The position numbers and the translations under genes are program-made. From CAZQLE01 sp964593905 (GTDB lineage: Bacteria > Chloroflexota > Anaerolineae > Anaerolineales > Anaerolineaceae): a DNA stretch of 5,140 nucleotides. Below the pieces are notes generated by a model. That model had not been told where the DNA came from. It searched no databases and saw only the letters and a program-made list of their open reading frames with translations. The DNA lies in the NCBI GenBank assembly GCA_964593905.1, contig CAZQLE010000234.1, positions 1-5,140 on the forward strand, read 5' to 3'. Below, piece by piece: positions 1-5,140 of this stretch. How positions within the stretch are numbered: the stretch's first letter is position 1; each line of letters starts with the position of its first letter.

Positions 1-396
1 GATCGTCTGCCAACGTTCATATTTGCGCTCGGCTTCGGCGGGCTGCTGAATGAGGCTGCGGCTGGATACCAGCGGCGTGAAGCGGGTGACACCCAGTTCG
101 GTGCATTTTTGCAACATCCATTCAAACTTATCCCGCTGGGTCAGGCATAACAGCAGGTGCAAATCGACAGCCGGTTCACCGCCAGCCGGCTGTGAAGAGA
201 TCACCCCCGCCCGCACGTCGCGGTCGGTAACACTGGTCAGGCGCGCCAGAACGAGCTGGCCGCGATTATCCAGCGCGGCCACTTCATCGCCCGGCTTCAA
301 ACGCAGCACCCGACTGATCTGACGGGCAGTTTCTGCCGGAAAGAGAATTTCATCTGCCAGAAAACATTCCGCAGGGAGAAAAAAACGGTGCGTCAT
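1..396 (-). CDS. rsmE: 16S rRNA (uracil-1498-N3)-methyltransferase RsmE, N-terminal part (C-terminus beyond left edge)
   Basis: Known role of the family: RsmE is a SPOUT-class, SAM-dependent cytosolic enzyme that methylates N3 of U1498 in helix 44 of 16S rRNA. Seen: 132 codons open to the left edge. Residues 3-7 read HRFFL, residues 29-37 read RVLRLKPGD, and residues 99-103 read TELGV within a block starting near residue 86 (TQRDKFEWMLQK). SSRS lies at 111-114 and ERWQTI at 127-132. All sit in the usual RsmE order (N-terminal PUA-like domain, then the start of the knotted methyltransferase domain). Family proteins are about 240-250 residues, so roughly 110 residues, including the SAM-binding knot, lie outside the window. 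The ATG (396-394) overlaps the rsmI stop as ATGA, with GAGGAA just upstream, so translation is probably coupled to rsmI. One deviation: the His often found before VLR is Gln25. Family assignment is secure; activity cannot be judged from half the protein. Confidence 0.9.
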   Translation of the reverse strand, partial: MTHRFFLPAECFLADEILFPAETARQISRVLRLKPGDEVAALDNRGQLVLARLTSVTDRDVRAGVISSQPAGGEPAVDLHLLLCLTQRDKFEWMLQKCTELGVTRFTPLVSSRSLIQQPAEAERKYERWQTI

Positions 397-1088
397 TCTT
401 CCTCGGGCCGGGGCGCCGCCGCGGCGTCGGCCCCGGCGATGACAATGGTATATTCGCCGCGCGGTTCTTCGCGGCCAAAACGCGCCGCCAGCGCCGAAAG
501 CGGTTCGCGCAGCACCGTTTCATACAGTTTGGTCAGGTCATTCGCCACCGCCGCCGGCCGGTCGCCGTATACGGCAAGGGCGTCTTCCAGAAAGGCTTTC
601 AACCGGTAAGGGCTTTCATAAAAGATGAGCGTGTGCGGCGAGGCCGCATCCACCGCCAGAAAACGACGGCGCGGCCCCGACTTGCGCGGCGGAAAGCCGC
701 GAAAGGTAAAGCTGTGCACCGGCAGCCCCGAGACCACCAGCGCGGTGATCACCGCGGTTGGCCCCGGAATGGCGCTCACCGCAACCCCGGCCGCCAGCGC
801 AGCGCGCACCAGCGTAAAACCGGGATCTGAGACCGAAGGGCTGCCCGCATCTGTCACCAGCGCAATCGACTGGCCGCTTTGCAGCCGGCCAATCAAACCC
901 GGCAGTGCCCGCCCCTCATTATCTTCCCGAAAAGAGACCTGTGGTTTCTTGATCTCGAAATGTTTTAACAAAAAGCCTGTTTTTCGCGTATCTTCGCTGA
1001 CCACCACGTCTACGCTGCGCAAGGTTTCCAACGCGCGCAGGGTGATATCACCCAGGTTGCCGATCGGTGTAGCAACTAAATAAAGCAT
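393..1088 (-). CDS. rsmI: 16S rRNA (cytidine-1402-2'-O)-methyltransferase RsmI
   Basis: Known role: RsmI is a cytosolic tetrapyrrole-methylase-fold enzyme that uses SAM to methylate the ribose 2'-O of C1402 in 16S rRNA, at the P-site part of helix 44. Seen: 231 residues with the family motifs in order. These are LYLVATPIGNLGDIT (2-16), SEDTRKT (31-37), DAGSPSVSDPG (80-90), IPGPTA (107-112), GLPVHSFTFRGF (121-132), FYESPYRL (156-163) and DLTKLYE (184-190). The protein is shorter than E. coli RsmI (about 286 residues); it ends soon after the methylase core in an Ala/Pro/Glu tail, which matches shorter family members rather than a truncation. The ATG at 1088-1086 is preceded by AAGGA with a 6-base spacer, a good ribosome site. 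It leads a two-gene unit with rsmE. Oddities: the usual HEHN-type motif reads REDN (54-57), and Asn183 replaces the Arg usually found in RELTK. Confidence 0.95.
   Translation of the reverse strand: MLYLVATPIGNLGDITLRALETLRSVDVVVSEDTRKTGFLLKHFEIKKPQVSFREDNEGRALPGLIGRLQSGQSIALVTDAGSPSVSDPGFTLVRAALAAGVAVSAIPGPTAVITALVVSGLPVHSFTFRGFPPRKSGPRRRFLAVDAASPHTLIFYESPYRLKAFLEDALAVYGDRPAAVANDLTKLYETVLREPLSALAARFGREEPRGEYTIVIAGADAAAAPRPEEE
397..404 (-). promoter_or_regulatory. Ribosome binding site of rsmE embedded in the last codons of rsmI
   Basis: On the minus strand the bases before the rsmE ATG read GAGGAAGA. They are also the final Glu codons of rsmI (GAG GAA GAA TGA). The Shine-Dalgarno-like GAGGA is very close to the start codon (3 bases), which fits reinitiation by ribosomes finishing rsmI rather than independent loading. 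This site supports the ATG at 396 as the rsmE start. Confidence 0.55.
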
Positions 1089-1127
1089 GACCTGTCCTTA
1101 TGATCTGATAATTTCCATTGCACTGGC

Positions 1128-1136
1128 AGTATATCA
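1128..1136 (-). promoter_or_regulatory. Candidate extended -10 promoter for rsmI-rsmE
   Basis: On the minus strand this reads TGATATACT, an extended -10 element (TG, one base, then TATACT, 5 of 6 matches to the sigma-70-type consensus). Transcription would start near 1121 and leave a leader of about 33 bases before the rsmI ATG, with the AAGGA ribosome site inside it. I see no convincing -35 hexamer at the usual spacing, which extended -10 promoters tolerate. Prediction from sequence only. Confidence 0.4.
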
Positions 1137-1246
1137 CGGCTCGCCGGATGAAATCCATTTGCGCCTGAATAAGCAAAATCGCTCCGGCAACGCGAGAAGA
1201 ACCGGCCGGCTTTCAACGGGCAATTTTTCCGGGATGCCGCAGCCGT

Positions 1247-1276
1247 TATGCATAGCGCCCAATAATTTATTATAAT
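1247..1276 (+). promoter_or_regulatory. Candidate promoter for the PAS-GGDEF gene, with a palindromic -10 region
   Basis: A short AT-rich island (about 1261-1281) stands out in GC-rich surroundings. It contains a perfect TATAAT on the plus strand at 1271-1276. The bases ATTATAAT at 1269-1276 are self-complementary, so TATAAT also occurs on the minus strand at 1274-1269 and could serve rsmI from a distance. The predicted plus-strand transcript starts near 1283 and has a leader of about 70 bases. No good -35 hexamer is present. An 8-base palindrome TATGCATA (1247-1254) sits where a -35 element or regulator site would lie. Confidence 0.4.
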
Positions 1277-1299
1277 ATTTTCATCGTAAACAGGTAACG

Positions 1300-1326
1300 G
1301 GTCAGTCTTTCGGGGAAAAGCTGACC
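1300..1326 (+). promoter_or_regulatory. Leader hairpin upstream of the PAS-GGDEF gene
   Basis: GGTCAG (1300-1305) pairs perfectly with CTGACC (1321-1326). After a single unpaired T (1306), CTTT (1307-1310) pairs with AAAG (1317-1320), closing a six-base loop CGGGGA. The result is a ten-pair stem inside the predicted 5' leader, ending 27 bases before the ATG at 1354. It is not followed by a T tract, so it is not a normal intrinsic terminator. It does not match the GEMM c-di-GMP riboswitch consensus as I know it. It may affect mRNA stability or translation, or act as a protein site; its function is unknown. Confidence 0.45.
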
Positions 1327-1339
1327 ATATTGTATTATC

Positions 1340-1350
1340 AGGACGGTGGT
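1340..1350 (+). promoter_or_regulatory. Ribosome binding site deciding the start of the PAS-GGDEF gene
   Basis: AGGACGGTGGT lies just before the ATG at 1354, with AGGA ten bases from the start and GGTGG four bases from it. The frame is also open from a TTG at 1330, but that codon sits only three bases after the leader hairpin and has no purine-rich site at a proper distance. The ATG is therefore preferred. Confidence 0.5.
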
Positions 1351-1353
1351 TTA

Positions 1354-3672
1354 ATGGGTGCCAACGATCAATCGAACCTGAACTTAATGATGGATACAAT
1401 TCCAGATGCGCTGGTATTAATTCATCCTGCCGGGACGATTGAATTTTGCAATCAGGAAGTCATGCGTCTGGTTGGCGAGCGAGAAAAAACCGCTCTGACC
1501 GGCGCCAGTTTGTTTGATCTGATCGCCCCCGAAGATGTTTCTCAATTAAAAAAAGCCCTGGCCCGCGCCGCAGAGACCGACGGCCGGGTGGAATTCTTTG
1601 AAACGTTTATCATCGCCCGCAGCGGCCGCCGCCGGACAATTGAGCTGCACGGGCAATGGTATAAAAACCAGTTTGGCGAACCCCGCTTTGCCGCCAGCCT
1701 GCGGCCGATTGAATCGCGGCACGATGCGCAAGTGTTTCAGTGTGAAAGCCAGCGCGAACTCGAACTGGTGACCGATCATATCCCCATTCTGCTGGCGCGC
1801 ATCAGCGCCGAACAATTTGTGTTAATGATCAACCAGTCGCTGGCCGACTGGGTGGGACGCCCCAAAAGCGAGCTGATCCACACCTATATCTGGGAGGTGC
1901 TGGGTGAACCGTTATATCACGGGCTGATCCCCTACATTCAGCGCGTGCTGGCCGGCGAAAAACAGAACTATGAAACCCACTACCGCAGCGAAGAACGCGG
2001 GCTGCGTTACCTGATGATCACCCTGGTTCCGCAAGTGGGTGAAGATGCTGAAGTTCCATCGTATGTGTTGATGATCGAAGATATCAGCGAGCGAAAGAAA
2101 ACCGAGCTGAACCTGCAAATTCGTGAGGCTGAATATCGCAGCATCGTTGAAGGCCAGACCGAGTTGATCTGCCGGTTTTTGCCCGATACGACCATCACGT
2201 TTGTCAATGATGCCTATTGCAAATTCTTTAATCGCAGCCGCGACGAACTGATCTACCACCGCTTTATGGATCACTGGGAGGCGGAGGACGCCGAGCGTGT
2301 GCAGCGCGCCCGTGAACAGATTGCTCCCGAAACCCCGTGCGCAGGTTACGAGACCCATTTTCAAAAACGGTGTGTGGTGTGGACCGAGAGCGGGCTGTTC
2401 ACCGAAAAAGGTCTGGTGGGCTATCAGGCCGTGGGCCGCGATGTAACCGAAAAACGCGCCATCGAAGAAGCGCTCTTGCAGAGTGAAGCCCGGCTGCGCT
2501 TGATGGTTTCAAACATACCGGTCGTCCTGTTCGCGGTCGACCGCGATTTCAACTTCACCCTTTCAGAGGGCAAGGGTCTGGCGACCATTGGGCTTGAGCC
2601 GGGTGAAGTGGTGGGCCTGAACGCGCTCGAAATCTTCAAGGATCTGACCGGGCTGCGCGAAGCTTTTGAGCGCGCTCTGACCGGTGAGACCTTTTCGCAG
2701 CAGACAATTCTGGAAGGGATTGTATTTGAAGTGCTGTATTCCCCATTAAGCGACGCCCAAAAAAACATCCAGGGGGTGTTGGGCATGGCCGTGGATATCA
2801 CCGAGAAGACCATCGCCGAACAGGCGCTGCGCGACAGCGAAGAACGCTACCGTTCGCTGGTCGAAAACCAGGGGGAAGGCGCCGGGATCTTTGATGCCCA
2901 CCAGCGCTTTGAATATATCAACCTGGCGGTGGAAGGAATTTTGGGGCTGCAAGCCAATGAGATTATCGGACGTAATCTGAGTGATTTTATTCCCCACGAG
3001 CAGCACGCTCTGCTGGAAGACCAGGCAAAAATCCGCGAGGGGGGCAGCAACAGCTCGTATGAACTGCCGGTGCTGCGGCCCGACGGACAGCGCCGCACAC
3101 TGCTGGTAACCGCTTCACCCCGTTTTGACCGCGATGGGAACTTTTTGGGCAGCTTTGCCCTGATGCGCGATATCAGCGACCGCAAACGCCTGGAAGAAAA
3201 ACTGCGCTTTGCCTCAACCCACGATGCCTTAACCGGGCTGTATAACCGCGCTTATTATGAAGAAGAAATCGGCCGGCTCAGTCTCAGCCGCCGCTACCCC
3301 ATTTCGGTGATTGTGATCGACCTGGATGGGCTGAAATTGATCAATGATCTGCACGGGCACAGCGCCGGTGATGAATTACTGCGCCGCACCGCAGACGTGC
3401 TGCGCCAGACCTTCCGCGGCGATGACATGGTGGCGCGCATCGGGGGGGATGAATTTGTGGTACTGCTGCCCGAAACCGAGCCGCAGCAGGTCGAAGAATC
3501 GATTGCAAGGCTGCTGGAGCAGATTCAGATCAACAACCAGCGCCAACTCAAGATGATCCTCAGCCTCTCGGTCGGAACGGCCACCGCCGAAAACCGCACC
3601 GAGTTGGAAGCCTCGATCCAACAGGCTGACATGCGCATGTACGAAAATAAGCGTAAAAAGAAAGCGATGTAA
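1354..3672 (+). CDS. Soluble diguanylate cyclase with five PAS domains and a C-terminal GGDEF domain
   Basis: Predicted role: makes c-di-GMP from two GTP in the cytosol under control of an N-terminal sensor array. Seen: 772 residues from the ATG at 1354, with no signal peptide or membrane segment. Five PAS-like units lie at about 12-118, 137-245, 258-365, 378-483 and 496-608. Units 2 to 5 end in DISE, DVTE, DITE and DISD motifs followed by charged helices that lead into the next unit. The GGDEF domain (about 620-772) has THDALTGLYNR (622-632), the metal-binding region IDLDGLKLIND (655-665), GHSAGDE (668-674) and an intact GGDEF (697-701). RGDD (688-691) lies exactly five residues before it, the position of the inhibitory RxxD site that binds c-di-GMP. 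No EAL or HD-GYP domain follows, so the predicted activity is synthesis only. The gene stands alone on its strand and converges on the phosphorylase gene 4 bases downstream. PAS ligands cannot be read from the sequence. Confidence 0.93.
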   Translation: MGANDQSNLNLMMDTIPDALVLIHPAGTIEFCNQEVMRLVGEREKTALTGASLFDLIAPEDVSQLKKALARAAETDGRVEFFETFIIARSGRRRTIELHGQWYKNQFGEPRFAASLRPIESRHDAQVFQCESQRELELVTDHIPILLARISAEQFVLMINQSLADWVGRPKSELIHTYIWEVLGEPLYHGLIPYIQRVLAGEKQNYETHYRSEERGLRYLMITLVPQVGEDAEVPSYVLMIEDISERKKTELNLQIREAEYRSIVEGQTELICRFLPDTTITFVNDAYCKFFNRSRDELIYHRFMDHWEAEDAERVQRAREQIAPETPCAGYETHFQKRCVVWTESGLFTEKGLVGYQAVGRDVTEKRAIEEALLQSEARLRLMVSNIPVVLFAVDRDFNFTLSEGKGLATIGLEPGEVVGLNALEIFKDLTGLREAFERALTGETFSQQTILEGIVFEVLYSPLSDAQKNIQGVLGMAVDITEKTIAEQALRDSEERYRSLVENQGEGAGIFDAHQRFEYINLAVEGILGLQANEIIGRNLSDFIPHEQHALLEDQAKIREGGSNSSYELPVLRPDGQRRTLLVTASPRFDRDGNFLGSFALMRDISDRKRLEEKLRFASTHDALTGLYNRAYYEEEIGRLSLSRRYPISVIVIDLDGLKLINDLHGHSAGDELLRRTADVLRQTFRGDDMVARIGGDEFVVLLPETEPQQVEESIARLLEQIQINNQRQLKMILSLSVGTATAENRTELEASIQQADMRMYENKRKKKAM

Positions 3673-3676
3673 GGCG

Positions 3677-4450
3677 TTATTCTGGCAGCGCAGCGCAGGC
3701 TTCCACCGCCAGCCAGAACAGCAATTCGCGGTCGCTGCGGCGGTTATTCCAGTCGCGCTGGTCCCAGCCATCGGGCACCACCAGGTCACCCGCGTATACA
3801 ATCTGCCCCAGGGTGACCCGGCGAAACGCAGCCACGGCAAACAGGGCCGCGGCTTCCATCTCCACCACCACGCAGCCTTCTTCCATTCTTTTAGCGCGCC
3901 GGTCGGTTGTCTCGCGATAGATGGCGTCGGTGGTCCAGCTTTTCCCCAGCATGTAAAGCAATTTTTTGCTCTGCAATACATTTTCCAGCGCCGTCACCGC
4001 CTCGGGCGAGGCCAGCGCTTCGACCCCGGGCGGCAGGTAGTGATAAGAGGTGCCCTCATCGCGCACCGCGCTGGTTAACACCACCGGGTGCCCGGCGGTG
4101 ATGTCGTTCTGCAGCGAGCCGCAGCCGCCGCACACGATAAAGGATGTCACCCCCAGCGCGATCGTTTCTTCCAAAAACCCGGCCGAAAGCGGCGCGCCCA
4201 CACCGGGGTGCAGCACCAGCAGCTTCCCGCCGCGCCAGTCCAGTTCATAAATCGGGTTGCTCCCGATCTCTGAGTTAAGCTGTTCCACCACCGTCAGCCG
4301 GCCCCCGGCCGCCAGATCTTTGAGCACATCGTTGAAAAAGCACAACACCGCCCGCCGCGGACCCAGGGCCCTGGGGCGGTGATGATCGGGGTTAAGAATG
4401 GCAACCGGGTTGGGGTCAAATTCCAGAATAGGTGGGGTCTTTGCGGTCAT
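3677..4450 (-). CDS. Nucleoside phosphorylase-family protein (PNP/UDP family 1)
   Basis: Family role: cytosolic enzymes that cleave nucleosides at the glycosidic bond with phosphate, in salvage. Seen: 257 residues, close to E. coli uridine phosphorylase (253). Motifs: PGVGAP (82-87) followed by EETIALG, CGGCGSLQ (107-114), AVRDEGTSYHY (128-138), TTDAIYRET (173-181), EMEAA (197-201, the ribose-binding Glu-Met-Glu) and GDLV (221-224), whose Asp222 I place at the general-acid Asp of E. coli PNP. Oddity: the FLRIGTTG motif of uridine phosphorylase reads FIVCGGCG (104-111), losing the phosphate-contacting Arg and Thr. This resembles a subfamily usually annotated only as nucleoside phosphorylase, so the substrate, and whether phosphate is used, are open. 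Start: ATG at 4450 has AGGA eight bases upstream. The in-frame ATG at 4459 would add three residues (MNL) but has AGG directly against it. It follows the SH3b gene by 37 bases and is probably cotranscribed with it. Confidence 0.88.
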   Translation of the reverse strand: MTAKTPPILEFDPNPVAILNPDHHRPRALGPRRAVLCFFNDVLKDLAAGGRLTVVEQLNSEIGSNPIYELDWRGGKLLVLHPGVGAPLSAGFLEETIALGVTSFIVCGGCGSLQNDITAGHPVVLTSAVRDEGTSYHYLPPGVEALASPEAVTALENVLQSKKLLYMLGKSWTTDAIYRETTDRRAKRMEEGCVVVEMEAAALFAVAAFRRVTLGQIVYAGDLVVPDGWDQRDWNNRRSDRELLFWLAVEACAALPE

Positions 4451-4458
4451 AAGGTTCA

Positions 4459-4463
4459 TCCTG
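4459..4463 (-). promoter_or_regulatory. Ribosome binding site deciding the start of the phosphorylase gene
   Basis: Minus-strand CAGGA lies eight bases before the ATG at 4450, a normal spacing. The same bases abut the alternative ATG at 4459-4457 with no spacer, so the downstream ATG is the better supported start. The three-residue difference does not affect the domain. Confidence 0.45.
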
Positions 4464-4481
4464 AATAAGTGGGTTGAGTGT

Positions 4482-4501
4482 CAGCCATCAAGGCTGTTTT
4501 T
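4482..4501 (+). terminator. Weak terminator-like hairpin with T tract, reading on the plus strand
   Basis: CAGCC (4482-4486) and GGCTG (4492-4496) form a perfect five-pair stem with a five-base loop, followed at once by TTTTT (4497-4501). On the minus strand there is no T tract after the hairpin, so it could only terminate plus-strand transcripts. It overlaps the stop codon and last codons of the SH3b gene. No plus-strand gene ends here; its possible client is read-through from the cyclase gene. The stem is short, so it may be chance. Confidence 0.25.
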
Positions 4502-5140
4502 GAAAGATCGAAGGAAAATCCACCACCGGGATCTCCACACTGGTCAGCGGGCTCGCTTCGCCCTGTTGCAGCTTCAAATTCCACACCGTGGGCTGCCCGG
4601 CGAGGCTGTTGAAGGCCAAAAATTCTTCCAGGCGGCGGATCTCAACCGTCTGCTGGAACAAACCGGCGTTGCCTTCCCAGTCGCGCCCAAAGGAATAAAA
4701 GAAGCGGTAACTGCCATCGGGGACGCGGTTAAGCCCCGCGGTTTGAAAAGCACGCAAATACAGCACCGCCCGCGGGGTGTTGTTCAGGTCGGCCAACACC
4801 ACCACGGCATCTTGCTCGGTGGTATTTTGCACATTCAACTGCCCCCGCCCGGCGGCCAGCGGGATGCCAATATCCACCAGCCCGGTGGGCGGGCGAAAGG
4901 TGCCGTCGGGCAGCGCCGCGCAGTCGCCTTCGAGGCGCAAAAAAGCCGCCCCCGACTTTAACCAGCCGGTCAGACCGCTCTCGGTGCGCACCTTGAACCA
5001 GTCGCAGTTGCGGTATTGCCCGGTCACCCACAGCGGGGTGCCCGCCGGCAGGGTGGTCAGTGAGGGGTAGGTGCGGTCGGGGCCGTCGCGCAGGTTGAGG
5101 CTGTTGCCCAACACCTGGGCGCGCGCCGCCGGCGTGGGGG
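4488..5140 (-). CDS. SH3b-domain protein, probably secreted or a lipoprotein (N-terminus beyond right edge)
   Basis: Seen: 216 codons open to the right edge, so the true start lies outside; the GTG at 5114 falls inside the SH3b domain and is unlikely to be the start. The visible part opens with a short Pro/Ala segment (PTPAARA). A bacterial SH3 domain follows (about 8-62), with LNLRDGP (14-20), LPAGTPLWV (30-38), a Cys-Asp-Trp (45-47) and GWL (58-60). The rest (about 80-216) is a beta-rich domain around LNVQNTTEQDAVVVLADLN (101-119), VLYLRAF (125-131), VPDGSYRFFYSFGRDWEG (139-156) and FNSLAG (176-181). I have seen this type as the C-terminal half of SH3b proteins in Chloroflexota, without a known activity. 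Bacterial SH3 domains often bind cell-wall or surface polymers. The Pro-rich start suggests a linker after an unseen signal peptide, and Cys45 and Cys73 could form a disulfide outside the cell. Probably in one unit with the phosphorylase gene. Confidence 0.8.
   Translation of the reverse strand, partial: PTPAARAQVLGNSLNLRDGPDRTYPSLTTLPAGTPLWVTGQYRNCDWFKVRTESGLTGWLKSGAAFLRLEGDCAALPDGTFRPPTGLVDIGIPLAAGRGQLNVQNTTEQDAVVVLADLNNTPRAVLYLRAFQTAGLNRVPDGSYRFFYSFGRDWEGNAGLFQQTVEIRRLEEFLAFNSLAGQPTVWNLKLQQGEASPLTSVEIPVVDFPSIFQKQP

Noticed and set aside
625..1083. 152-codon plus-strand open frame
   Set aside because: It is the antisense shadow of rsmI, a common effect in GC-rich coding DNA.
1283..1353. 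c-di-GMP (GEMM) riboswitch in the leader of the cyclase gene
   Set aside because: The leader forms a single hairpin and lacks the paired stems and conserved loop sequences of the GEMM class as I know them. A covariance-model search (Rfam GEMM I and II) would settle it.
1330..1353. TTG start at 1330 for the cyclase gene
   Set aside because: It has no ribosome site at a proper distance and abuts the leader hairpin, whereas the ATG at 1354 has one.
1076..1399. 107-codon minus-strand open frame covering the divergent intergenic region
   Set aside because: It overlaps the starts of both neighbours and has low-likelihood composition. The region is better explained as promoter and leader DNA.
1912..2364. 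150-codon minus-strand open frame inside the cyclase gene
   Set aside because: It is antisense to PAS units 2 and 3, whose reading frame is clearly the coding one, and has no ribosome site or recognisable motif.
3645..3664. T-rich minus-strand run as a phosphorylase terminator
   Set aside because: The run is the complement of Lys-rich codons at the end of the cyclase gene and no stable hairpin precedes it at the right distance.
3680..3718. Inverted repeat TTCTGGC / GCCAGAA as a bidirectional terminator at the convergent junction
   Set aside because: The seven-base arms are 25 bases apart and neither side is followed by a T tract.
3376..3981. 201-codon minus-strand open frame spanning the convergent junction
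   Set aside because: It is a shifted frame of the phosphorylase gene that runs on antisense into the GGDEF region; both true frames have strong family motifs.
4398..4961. 187-codon plus-strand open frame
   Set aside because: It lies antisense to the SH3b gene and the start of the phosphorylase gene, and its translation (His/Gln/Gly/Arg-rich) resembles no family I recognise.

Overview
The window looks like ordinary chromosomal DNA from a GC-rich bacterium. My best guess is a member of Chloroflexota close to Anaerolineae. This rests on protein style only: a secreted-type SH3b protein with a C-terminal domain I associate with that group, a stacked-PAS GGDEF protein, and a short RsmI without the C-terminal extension of the E. 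coli protein. No rRNA or other taxonomic marker is present, so this is moderate inference. I see no mobile element, CRISPR array, tRNA, toxin-antitoxin pair or defence system.

Layout. (1) Positions 1-1088, minus strand: a two-gene unit, rsmI then rsmE, for two 16S rRNA methyltransferases. They are joined by a 4-base ATGA overlap; rsmE runs off the left edge. (2) Positions 1089-1353: a divergent control region. It holds an extended -10 candidate for rsmI, an AT-rich palindromic -10 candidate that could serve both directions, and a clear hairpin in the leader of the plus-strand gene. (3) Positions 1354-3672, plus strand: a soluble protein with five PAS domains and a GGDEF domain with intact catalytic and product-inhibition motifs, predicted to be a diguanylate cyclase. 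(4) Positions 3677-5140, minus strand: an SH3b-domain protein open at the right edge, followed after a short gap by a nucleoside phosphorylase-family protein. The cyclase and phosphorylase genes converge with only 4 bases between their stop codons.

Function. RsmI and RsmE both modify helix 44 of 16S rRNA (C1402 and U1498) near the P site, so their coupling makes sense as ribosome maturation. The cyclase should turn cytosolic signals sensed by its PAS array into c-di-GMP, but no c-di-GMP effector lies in the window. The phosphorylase-family protein probably acts in nucleoside salvage, but it lacks two residues that bind phosphate in E. coli uridine phosphorylase, so its exact reaction is open. 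I found no strong candidate for a new system. The observations most worth checking are the leader hairpin, the altered phosphorylase active site, and the tight convergent junction with a terminator-like element lying beyond it.
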